Assembly: GCA_964636895.1 (NCBI GenBank)
Contig: CAZWUW010000016.1
Coordinates: 1 to 39,865 of the forward strand
Direction of reading: 5' to 3'
Length of the DNA: 39,865 nucleotides
From: CAZWUW01 sp964636895
Lineage (GTDB): Bacteria; Bacillota; Thermincolia; Thermincolales; CAZWUW01
Under the pieces are notes generated by a model. That model searched no databases and had not been told where the DNA came from. It saw nothing but the letters and a program-made list of their open reading frames with translations. Shown piece by piece: positions 34,178 to 39,865 of this stretch; position 1 is the stretch's first letter; every line of letters begins with the position of its first letter. Made by a program: the position numbers and the translations under genes.

Positions 34178-34222
34178 AAAGGGAGTATCCCCTAAGTAAA
34201 CTTATGGGACACTCCCTTTTTA
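34178..34222 (+). terminator. Terminator after the tRNA-Asp/Tyr/Gln cluster
   Basis: AAAGGGAGT-TCCC pairs with GGGA-ACTCCCTTT across a 14-base loop, followed by TT. The A-rich left side could also serve the converging minus-strand small gene. Confidence 0.85.
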
Positions 34223-34254
34223 ATATCAGGACCCGCCTGATTATCGGGCTAAAT

Positions 34255-34416
34255 TCATTCGCCGTTACGGTAAATGCGGCCGACCCCTTTACTGGGTGGG
34301 TCGCTAATAGTGCGCCGGTTGCGCAGCCTTGTGCCGAATCTGGTTTTAGGACCGGCATAGTTTTCGCTTTCGGTGTTCATTTCCGGCGCAAAACGGCCTA
34401 CAACTTTTTTCGCCAT
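34255..34416 (-). CDS. Small basic protein of unknown function
   Basis: 53 residues, starting MAKKVVGRFAPEMNTESENY and ending RIYRNGE. It is basic and hydrophilic, rich in Arg and Gly, with no membrane segment and no Cys. A strong GGAGGTGA lies 4 bases before the ATG on the minus strand. It stands alone between the tRNA cluster and tRNA-Leu and converges on the cluster terminator. I do not recognise it. A small spore-associated or nucleic-acid-binding protein would suit the size and charge, but that is a guess. No minus-strand promoter is clear. Confidence 0.68.
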   Translation of the reverse strand: MAKKVVGRFAPEMNTESENYAGPKTRFGTRLRNRRTISDPPSKGVGRIYRNGE

Positions 34417-34533
34417 TTCTTCACCTCCATCGGGAAAAGTATTACCTGATTAGTTTTTCTTGGGGTGGGCGAAATAATACATAACTGCCAGATAATACAG
34501 GCTATTTTTACTGCGCAAAAAGACATGTCGGCG

Positions 34534-34562
34534 TTGACACGGCTTCTTTTTTATGCTATCAT
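34534..34562 (+). promoter_or_regulatory. Sigma-A promoter of tRNA-Leu
   Basis: A perfect TTGACA, a 17-base spacer and TATCAT, ending 21 bases before the tRNA. Confidence 0.85.
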
Positions 34563-34583
34563 CGTTAATGTACCAATTGACAT

Positions 34584-34670
34584 GCGGTCGTGGCGGAATT
34601 GGCAGACGCGCTAGATTCAGGTTCTAGTGAGCATTGGCTTGTGGAGGTTCAAGTCCTCTCGACCGCACCA
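34584..34670 (+). tRNA. tRNA-Leu (CAG)
   Basis: The acceptor GCGGTCG pairs with CGACCGC, the anticodon stem CTAGA/TCTAG encloses loop TTCAGGT with anticodon CAG at 34618-34620, and it has the long variable arm of class II tRNAs. CCA is encoded. Confidence 0.97.
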
Positions 34671-34685
34671 AACAAGACTTTGTAG

Positions 34686-34720
34686 AGCAGTTTAATCGCG
34701 TATGATTAGACTGCTTTTTT
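34686..34720 (+). terminator. Terminator after tRNA-Leu
   Basis: AGCAGT-TTAATC pairs with GATTAG-ACTGCT and is followed by six T, 16 bases after the tRNA. Confidence 0.88.
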
Positions 34721-34743
34721 GTGCGTATGCGTTAGATTCGCTG

Positions 34744-35130
34744 TTATAGGGATATAACCTTATTTGCCAAACTCATTTTTTCATATATTGCATACATGTT
34801 GGTTACCTGGCCCACAGCTAGCCTTTCTTTGATTTTATAATAATCCAGGCATGTTCCGCATGACAATATTTCTACCCCCTGCCGCTGCAGATTTATAAGG
34901 TGTTCCAGGACAGGTGAATTCTCGCAGGTCAGGTGGACGCCGCTGTTGACAAACAGCATACTGTCAGGCAAATCTTTACTTTCCACTAAAGTAAACATAA
35001 AACTTTTCATTAGGGTTGTCCCTAGTTCCGAGTTGCCGCGGCCCAGTTCCGACGAAGCTATAAAGATTACGGAATTCCTGTTTTTTTGCACTTCGGTCAT
35101 ACCAGGGGCGTCAAAAAATTGAGATTGCAT
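34744..35130 (-). CDS. YedF-like DsrE-domain protein (selenium metabolism family), without TusA domain
   Basis: 128 residues. The DsrE-type domain of the YedF family is clear: GRGNSELGTTLMKSFMFTLVE, LFVNSGVHLTC, GVEILSCGTCLDYY and GQVTNMYAIYEKM. The cysteines of HLTC and SCGTC are the likely sulphur- or selenium-binding residues. YedF proteins usually have a TusA/SirA-like domain in front and occur in genomes with selD. Here only about 20 residues come before the DsrE part, so the TusA half is absent, not broken: the ATG has AAGGAGG upstream and its own promoter at 35168-35196. No selenium gene is adjacent. The role is inferred from the family. Confidence 0.85.
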   Translation of the reverse strand: MQSQFFDAPGMTEVQKNRNSVIFIASSELGRGNSELGTTLMKSFMFTLVESKDLPDSMLFVNSGVHLTCENSPVLEHLINLQRQGVEILSCGTCLDYYKIKERLAVGQVTNMYAIYEKMSLANKVISL

Positions 35131-35167
35131 GCGAAATTCCTCCTTGGTTTTCTACTAAACCAATTAT

Positions 35168-35196
35168 ATTATATAAATGCCGGATAAGGCCAACAA
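35168..35196 (-). promoter_or_regulatory. Sigma-A promoter of the yedF-like gene
   Basis: On the minus strand: TTGTTG, a 17-base spacer and a perfect TATAAT, 38 bases before the start codon. Confidence 0.65.
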
Positions 35197-35293
35197 ATAA
35201 AACGTATGCATTTAGCCTTTTCGATAAGCATTATTTATGGACAGATACCTTTCTGGCAGGTTGATTTTTTCTTTATGAAAATGGGGAAAATTA

Positions 35294-35323
35294 TTGCAAG
35301 GCACTACGGAGGTAGTATATAAT
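35294..35323 (+). promoter_or_regulatory. Promoter of the blaI-like gene
   Basis: TTGCAA, an 18-base spacer and a perfect TATAAT. An inverted repeat lies in the spacer, so a bound repressor would block polymerase. Confidence 0.7.
35303..35316. promoter_or_regulatory. BlaI/MecI-type operator 1 (ACTAC-N4-GTAGT)
   Basis: ACTACGGAGGTAGT, a perfect inverted repeat with a 4-base centre located between -35 and -10 of the blaI-like promoter. The half-sites and spacing equal those of the staphylococcal mec operator (ACTAC-ATAT-GTAGT). Autorepression is expected. Confidence 0.75.
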
Positions 35324-35344
35324 GGTTATAGGGGTGATTAGTAT

Positions 35345-35728
35345 ATGGTAGCTGAGAATAATTCATTAGGACCGCTGGAGGCGGATATCATGCAGGTTAT
35401 CTGGCGAATGCAGAAGGCTACGGTACAGGACGTCTATGAAGAATTATCCAATAATCGGAATATAGCTTATAATACAGTTATGACGGTAATGACCAGGCTT
35501 TCCCAGAAAGGTATTTTGAAAAGACAGAAGGATGGCCGCGCTTATTTGTATTTCCCGAAAACCACTAAAAGCGAAGTGGGGAATGGGATGCTGCAGTATG
35601 TTATTGATAAAATATTTGGCGGCTCCAAAGTTCCGGTGATATCACAATTGTTGGACGGAACCGAATTGAGTGACGAGGAGTTGAAGGTCCTCGAACGTCT
35701 GGTGGAGAAGAAAAAAAGCGAGGGATAA
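35345..35728 (+). CDS. blaI: BlaI/MecI family transcriptional repressor
   Basis: 127 residues with the BlaI winged-helix pattern: LGPLEADIMQVIWRMQKATVQDVYEEL, then the recognition helix region AYNTVMTVMTRLSQKGILKRQKDGRAYLY, and a C-terminal dimerisation helix. BlaI dimers bind ACTAC/TACA-type inverted repeats and are released when cleaved by a membrane peptidase. It lies 3 bp before an M56 peptidase gene, the standard partner arrangement. Its operator is in its own promoter, and a second copy stands before the permease gene at 36739. No beta-lactamase or PBP2a gene is near, so the target process is not resistance on present evidence. Confidence 0.93.
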   Translation: MVAENNSLGPLEADIMQVIWRMQKATVQDVYEELSNNRNIAYNTVMTVMTRLSQKGILKRQKDGRAYLYFPKTTKSEVGNGMLQYVIDKIFGGSKVPVISQLLDGTELSDEELKVLERLVEKKKSEG

Positions 35729-35731
35729 ACC

Positions 35732-36673
35732 ATGGACGTCATAAAATCCCTATGGTTGCATAATATTTGGCCCAGTATTCTCTCCGGCGCGATAACTCTG
35801 CTTGTGGTGCTCGTCGTCATGCAACTGTTCAGTATCAGGGGTAGCTCTTTGAGTTCCAATTTGCGTTTTAAATTATTGGAACTGCCGGTTATTAAGTCTT
35901 TTCTGGTATTGCTGGGGCTGAATCTGGGTGGTCTGAAAGTATCCTGGTATACCGTCGCATTTATATATGGCTGGGGTGTAGTATGTTTTGTCCAGCGCTG
36001 GATTTCTTATGAGAAATTCAAGACCGATGTATTGCTGGCAGACCGGCTCGATAATGACAGCACCAGAGCATTGCAGGTGATGGTGCAACAAATCGCCGGC
36101 AAAGTTGACTCCCCTGTACCCAAACTGCTGGTTGTCAATAAAGAGTACCCTTCACCCTTTGTCCTCGGTTTTTTTAATCCGCTATTGGTTGTGCCCCAAA
36201 ACCTTCTCCAACACCTTTCCACCGACGAACTGGAGGCTTTACTGGCTCATGAAATTGCCCACATGGCGCGCTGGGACAATTTATATATCTGGCAGGCCGT
36301 GTTATTCAGAGACATTATGTTTTTTAACCCGGTAGTGATTTTCATATACAATTACCTGCTAAAAGAAAAAGAAAAGAATTGTGACGACCTGGCCATCAGT
36401 ATCACGGGACGGCCGGTGATTTTCGCAGAGATGCTGTTAAAGGTATATAACCTGATGCAGCAGAATGCAAGGAGCAAAACAATTCTAACCAATACCATCA
36501 TGCAAAGCCTGGTCGGGCCGTCTTCGCTTTTTAGTGAACGAGTAGAAAGAATTGTCAAGCTGCCGCAGGATTATTTCGTTATATCCGGTCAAAGACAATT
36601 TTTATATTATGTCAAAGTATGTTTCCTGATTATAATTACTATTGTACTTTTTAGTGTCAATCTTGTGGGATAA
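35732..36673 (+). CDS. M56 (BlaR1-like) membrane metallopeptidase, no sensor domain
   Basis: 313 residues with N-terminal membrane helices (about 10-32 and 72-90), a zinc-protease domain with HEIAHMARWDN near residue 170 and a second acidic segment EKEKNCDDLA, and a C-terminal membrane helix (about 292-312). BlaR1 cleaves BlaI after binding a beta-lactam through a C-terminal sensor domain; that domain is missing here (full BlaR1 is near 600 residues). The signal it senses is therefore unknown. It lies 3 bp after the blaI-like gene and is surely co-transcribed. Confidence 0.9.
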   Translation: MDVIKSLWLHNIWPSILSGAITLLVVLVVMQLFSIRGSSLSSNLRFKLLELPVIKSFLVLLGLNLGGLKVSWYTVAFIYGWGVVCFVQRWISYEKFKTDVLLADRLDNDSTRALQVMVQQIAGKVDSPVPKLLVVNKEYPSPFVLGFFNPLLVVPQNLLQHLSTDELEALLAHEIAHMARWDNLYIWQAVLFRDIMFFNPVVIFIYNYLLKEKEKNCDDLAISITGRPVIFAEMLLKVYNLMQQNARSKTILTNTIMQSLVGPSSLFSERVERIVKLPQDYFVISGQRQFLYYVKVCFLIIITIVLFSVNLVG

Positions 36674-36696
36674 CCACATTTTTTTTAAATTCCAAA

Positions 36697-36710
36697 ACTA
36701 CAAGCGTAGT
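36697..36710. promoter_or_regulatory. BlaI/MecI-type operator 2, before the permease gene
   Basis: ACTACAAGCGTAGT, an inverted repeat with the same half-sites and the same 4-base spacing as operator 1; the pairing extends by one more A/T pair (36696 and 36711). It lies 28 bases before the start of the permease gene. A possible weak promoter (TTGTGG-17-TAAATT, 36663-36691) would put it at the transcription start. Confidence 0.7.
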
Positions 36711-36738
36711 TAAGCAAAGCGGTTTGGGAGGGTTGCTG

Positions 36739-37446
36739 ATGCATGATGTTTTAAGTGTTTACCGCAGCGAACTGCAGAAAATTATATATGCCCGAAGCAT
36801 TAAAAAACAGGCCATTGGCTGGATTGTGTTTGTGCTGATGTTCGGCATTGCCATTCCTTTTAGCCAAGCCGACTTCTGGCTGCAAGAAACCTCACTGTTG
36901 GTACTGCATTTTGTATTTGTTCCGTTGATGCTCACATATACAGGAGTAGCGGATAGTTTTACCGGAGAAAAAGAACGAAAATATATGCACAGCATGCTGG
37001 CTATGGGGCTATCGGAATTCGCCCTGTTTTTTGGTAAAGCATTGGCAGGTTTTATATTTTCATTTGTGTTTTATATGTTTGTGGTATTTATAGGCATAAT
37101 TACTTTGAATTATTATCAATATATAAATGGCTTGCATGAAGGTTTTTATGTATATTCATTACCGGCATTATTTACATTTATATTTATTGGTGCTGCTTTA
37201 ATTATTTTTGCTGTGGGCAGCGGGGTACTGGTTTCACTGCGGGTTGGCAGCGTGAAAAACGCTCAACTGCTTAGTTCTCTCGGTTATCTGGTCATTGGTG
37301 TGCCATTGATGGCAGGCTGGATACCCGTCACGTTTTCGTGGGAAGTTGTTGTGCCGGTTTTTGCGGCGCTTGTGGTCATAGATGCGATGGTTATTTTACT
37401 GGCGGTAAGGCTTTTTCGCCGAGTGCGAACTTTTGCCGAAGGGTAA
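36739..37446 (+). CDS. ABC-2 type transporter permease-like membrane protein
   Basis: 235 residues with about six membrane helices. The cytosolic loop after helix 2 has the ABC-2 permease pattern (DSFTGEKERKYMHSMLAMGLSEFALFFGKALAG). Such permeases normally work with an ABC ATPase, but none is encoded in the window, so the partner must be elsewhere or the protein acts differently. The ATG at 36739 follows GGGAGGG by 6 bases; an in-frame TTG at 36724 lies before that site and is rejected. The upstream BlaI-type operator suggests it is a target of the blaI-like repressor. It ends in a strong terminator. Confidence 0.8.
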   Translation: MHDVLSVYRSELQKIIYARSIKKQAIGWIVFVLMFGIAIPFSQADFWLQETSLLVLHFVFVPLMLTYTGVADSFTGEKERKYMHSMLAMGLSEFALFFGKALAGFIFSFVFYMFVVFIGIITLNYYQYINGLHEGFYVYSLPALFTFIFIGAALIIFAVGSGVLVSLRVGSVKNAQLLSSLGYLVIGVPLMAGWIPVTFSWEVVVPVFAALVVIDAMVILLAVRLFRRVRTFAEG

Positions 37447-37451
37447 AAAAG

Positions 37452-37500
37452 AAGGTCAGGAACCTTAAACATTTTGTTTGGTTCCTGACCTTAAATATTT
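37452..37500 (+). terminator. Terminator after the permease gene
   Basis: A perfect 13-bp stem (AAGGTCAGGAACC/GGTTCCTGACCTT) with a 15-base loop, followed by AAATATTTT. It lies 5 bases after the stop. Confidence 0.85.
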
Positions 37501-37544
37501 TGCCGGGGATTTGCTTATAATAGGGGCAAAGGAGGCGGCTAAAG

Positions 37545-37856
37545 ATGATCAATCTGCTACAAAGAACACTGACGGCTGGGGTAGGTGTGTTGTCCCTGAC
37601 CAGAGAAAAACTGGAAAAGGCTATGAATGAACTGGTGGAAAAAGGAGAAGTTACTAAAGAAGAAGCTAGGGAATTTGTTAAAGAACTGGTAGAGAAGGGG
37701 GAGCAGGAGCGGGAAGCACTGCGTAACACGGTGCGCAATGAAGTGGAAAAAATCAGGGGATCCATGGGACTTGTTTCCAGAGATGATTTGAGCCAGTTGG
37801 AAGAGCGCCTGCGGAGGATAGAGGCAAGGCTTAATATTGAAAGTACGGATGTGTAA
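37545..37856 (+). CDS. Phasin-like coiled-coil protein
   Basis: 103 residues, almost wholly charged alpha-helix. A short hydrophobic N terminus (MINLLQRTLTAGVGVLSL) is followed by heptad-like runs (EKLEKAMNELVEKGEVTKEEAREFVKEL and a C-terminal LEERLRRIEARL). This matches the phasin / polyhydroxyalkanoate synthesis regulator-like family that often stands before a UbiB/AarF gene in Firmicutes. No PHA gene is near, so a role in PHA is doubtful; a link with the UbiB kinase or the membrane is more likely from the 9-bp spacing. AAAGGAGG precedes the ATG. Confidence 0.78.
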   Translation: MINLLQRTLTAGVGVLSLTREKLEKAMNELVEKGEVTKEEAREFVKELVEKGEQEREALRNTVRNEVEKIRGSMGLVSRDDLSQLEERLRRIEARLNIESTDV

Positions 37857-37865
37857 GGTGGTAAA

Positions 37866-39536
37866 ATGGTCTTTCATTTGACTAGCCGGTATAAACATAT
37901 ATTACGTTACCGGGAAATTGCCAATGTCCTGACAAAACACGGTTTTGGCTTTCTGCTGGACCAGACCGGCATTTCAGGAGGGTTGCGTATTCCCTGGCGG
38001 AAAACAGTCCGCCGGGGTCACGAGAAACTGACTACTGCGCGGCGTATTCGTCTGGTGCTGGAAGAATTGGGGCCTACATTTATTAAACTGGGGCAGTTAA
38101 TGAGTACGCGGCCGGATTTGTTTCCGCCAGACGTAATTATGGAGCTTGAACACTTGCAGGATCAGGTTCAGCCGGTTTCTTTTGAGGAGATAAAGACTAT
38201 TATTGAAGAAGAACTGGGTGCATCTGTGGCTGAGGTTTTTGCCGGGATTGAGACAGCTCCTTTGGCAACCGCCTCAATTGGCCAGGTACACCGGGGGCGG
38301 CTGGCGGCAGGAGAGGAAGTAGTAATCAAAGTCCAGCGGCAAAGTGTGGACAGGCTAATCGAAACTGATTTGGAGATTATGTTCGATATTGCCCGACTTT
38401 TAGAGTGGCGAACTTCTTGGGGCCGGTTTTATAAATTGGGGGAAATGGTGGAGGAGTTTGCCCGTGCCATTCGGCAGGAAGTAGACTATACATATGAAGC
38501 TCGGAACGCAGAACGTTTCCGGGAGAATTTTGCCGGGGAAAACGAGGTGGTCAGTCCTGAGGTTTTCTGGCCTTTCACCACCCGGCGGGTATTGGTTTTA
38601 GAGTATGTAGAGGGTATAAAAATAACTGCGCTGGAAGAACTACGTGCCGCCGGTTATAATCTTTCGAATGTAGCAAAAAAAGTGGCAAATGCAGTTTTTA
38701 AGCAGATTCTAGTAGACGGATTTTTTCATGGTGACCCGCATCCGGGAAACATCGCAGTGCTGCCTGAAGAAAAAATTTTTTTTATGGATTTCGGCATGGT
38801 CGGCCGTCTGGATGATTATCTGAAGGACCAGTTTGCCGCTATGTTGTTGCATATAGTGCGGCGGGATCTTGACGGGATAGTGCGGGTATTGCTGGAAATC
38901 GGCAAAGCCCATGGAAAAGTTAATAAACAGAATTTACGTAAAGACATTAACTACCTGTTTAGCAAATATTATGACCGCCCGCTAAAGGAAATCAGAATCG
39001 GAGAAGCGCTGCGGGAATTGCTGGGGATGTCTTATGTATACCGGATTCGTATTCCTGCAGAGGTTGTATTATTAACCCGCACACTGCTTTTGCTTGAAGG
39101 CACCATTGAGAAATTGAGCCCCGGGGTAAGTATTGTGGATTTGGCGGAACCATTCGGAAAAAAATTGCTCTATGAAAAAATGGCCCCTGGTCGGGTGGCC
39201 AAAAAAATAATTGATTACGGGCTTGATATTATTACGATTAGCCGGGATTTGCCACGTCGGGCAGATAATTTGCTGCATACAATGGAAGCCGGGGAATTGA
39301 GTTTCCGGATTGAGCTAAAAAATTTTGTGCAGTTTGTTAACCGGCTTAACATTGTCAGCAACCGGCTGTCATTTAGCATTATAATTGCGGCCATTATAAT
39401 CGGTTCCTCGCTGATTGCCCAGCAGAGCGGAAGCTTTCTGTTCCGGCGTTATCCGGTGGCGGAGATTGGTTTTGTAATTGCGGTATTACTGGGAATGTGG
39501 CTATTAATCAGTATCATCCGTTCGGGCCGAATTTGA
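37866..39536 (+). CDS. UbiB/AarF (ABC1/ADCK) family atypical kinase
   Basis: 556 residues. Family motifs in order: KLGQLMSTRPDLFP (KxGQ motif, about 76), ATASIGQVHRG (alanine-rich loop, about 136), VIKVQR with the ATP lysine (about 152), catalytic HGDPHPGN (about 288) and metal-binding DFGMVG (about 308). Two membrane helices close the protein (about 495-515 and 528-550). UbiB proteins are ATPases needed for quinone synthesis or lipid-linked processes; Clostridia lack ubiquinone, so the partner here is probably menaquinone or lipid metabolism. It is coupled to the phasin-like gene. Confidence 0.93.
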   Translation: MVFHLTSRYKHILRYREIANVLTKHGFGFLLDQTGISGGLRIPWRKTVRRGHEKLTTARRIRLVLEELGPTFIKLGQLMSTRPDLFPPDVIMELEHLQDQVQPVSFEEIKTIIEEELGASVAEVFAGIETAPLATASIGQVHRGRLAAGEEVVIKVQRQSVDRLIETDLEIMFDIARLLEWRTSWGRFYKLGEMVEEFARAIRQEVDYTYEARNAERFRENFAGENEVVSPEVFWPFTTRRVLVLEYVEGIKITALEELRAAGYNLSNVAKKVANAVFKQILVDGFFHGDPHPGNIAVLPEEKIFFMDFGMVGRLDDYLKDQFAAMLLHIVRRDLDGIVRVLLEIGKAHGKVNKQNLRKDINYLFSKYYDRPLKEIRIGEALRELLGMSYVYRIRIPAEVVLLTRTLLLLEGTIEKLSPGVSIVDLAEPFGKKLLYEKMAPGRVAKKIIDYGLDIITISRDLPRRADNLLHTMEAGELSFRIELKNFVQFVNRLNIVSNRLSFSIIIAAIIIGSSLIAQQSGSFLFRRYPVAEIGFVIAVLLGMWLLISIIRSGRI

Positions 39537-39713
39537 CTAATCAAGGATTAGTAAAATCAATATAAAGTTTATGGCGTTAATCATGAAGATGACTTCGATT
39601 TCCATTGAGTCATCTTCTTGCTGTTCTTTTTTCAGTTTATAGCTCCAAATTGTCCAGCCAATCCACATGGCCAGCGAAATGATCAGTAAAATTACCTGCC
39701 ACAGCTTCCACAT
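39537..39713 (-). CDS. Small protein with two membrane helices
   Basis: 58 residues. The first helix is about 4-24 (WKLWQVILLIISLAMWIGWT), then a charged loop (KLKKEQQEDDSME), then the second helix about 41-57, ending at the C terminus. It converges on the UbiB gene, with the stop codons side by side (39534-39536 and 39537-39539). The ribosome binding site is weak (GAAGTGG on the minus strand). The amphiphilic hairpin design looks like a real small membrane protein, but I do not recognise the family. Confidence 0.55.
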   Translation of the reverse strand: MWKLWQVILLIISLAMWIGWTIWSYKLKKEQQEDDSMEIEVIFMINAINFILILLILD

Positions 39714-39823
39714 AATCTACCACTTCTTTCTTAAGCAATCGGAGGAATCCTGTTAAAAAATTTATTCCACTTAGACAGTTATTTTCCTGCTGGGTTATTT
39801 TTCTGTTAATCATGAATTCGGAA

Positions 39824-39860
39824 TGTGGATAACTTAAAGGTTCTTAAAACCTATGGATAA
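39824..39860. other. Two DnaA-box-like sites at the right edge
   Basis: TGTGGATAA at 39824-39832 is the exact reverse complement of the DnaA box TTATCCACA. TATGGATAA at 39852-39860 differs at one base. They lie 28 bases apart in the same orientation in an AT-rich stretch, and the window stops just after. Confidence 0.45.
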
Positions 39861-39865
39861 CTCCG

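Noticed and set aside
33785..34358. Several reading frames of 65-112 residues over 33785-34358 on both strands
   Set aside because: They are translations of the tRNA-Asp, -Tyr and -Gln genes and their flanks; such tRNA-derived frames are a known false call.
35345..36673. Beta-lactam resistance locus
   Set aside because: The repressor and peptidase are there, but there is no beta-lactamase or PBP2a-like gene and the peptidase lacks the penicillin-sensing domain.
1..39865. Insertion sequences, prophage or integrase genes
   Set aside because: No transposase, integrase or phage structural motif was seen in any frame, and no terminal inverted repeats with target duplications were noticed.

Overview
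The window looks like a chromosomal segment of an anaerobic, spore-forming Firmicute of the Clostridia. It best fits a Peptococcaceae/Thermincola-type organism with extracellular electron transfer, though the genus is inferred and not proven. Support: strong AGGAGG-type ribosome binding sites, GTG and TTG starts, a Spo0E-like gene, c-di-GMP-I riboswitches, a siroheme-dependent (AhbD/NirJ2) heme route, and 33 CXXCH haem motifs in three proteins. One 100-N assembly gap (5411-5510) lies inside a coding tandem repeat.

Layout. 244-5615: a System II cytochrome c maturation pair (ResB/CcsA copy 1) followed after 26 bp by a BchE-like B12/radical SAM protein fused to a LuxE-type acyl-protein synthetase, with a Cys-bearing 14-residue tandem repeat tail. 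5842-15449: a membrane-anchored TPR protein, then two 'NHL propeller + multihaem cytochrome' modules: NHL + 6-haem cytochrome, and NHL + a giant 25-haem cytochrome of about 1800 residues with five Ig-like repeats. 15652-19933: two more ResB/CcsA pairs (copies 2 and 3). 20231-28089: a haem operon from its own promoter: precorrin-2 dehydrogenase, hemA, hemC, cobA-hemD, hemB, ahbD/nirJ2, hemL. 28182-28430: a small membrane dihaem cytochrome.

28465-33724: regulatory and cell-biology genes: CheR, a long FtsA-like ATPase, a Spo0E-like phosphatase, and two c-di-GMP-I riboswitches, each with a terminator, ahead of an HD-GYP phosphodiesterase and a zinc-ribbon-like protein. 33922-34670: tRNA-Asp, -Tyr, -Gln and -Leu, with a 53-residue minus-strand gene between them. 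34744-37446: a YedF/DsrE-domain protein, then a BlaI repressor, an M56 peptidase and an ABC-2-type permease; two mec-type operators (ACTAC-N4-GTAGT) tie this set together. 37545-39713: a phasin-like protein, a UbiB/AarF kinase and a small two-TM protein. The right edge carries two DnaA-box-like sites.

How it fits together: the left and middle parts make one functional theme: haem supply, covalent haem attachment outside the membrane (three CcsBA sets), and exported multihaem cytochromes with propeller partners, probably for electron transfer to extracellular acceptors. Three small genes under 60 codons (32978-33082, 34255-34416 and 39537-39713, all minus strand) are reported from direct reading.
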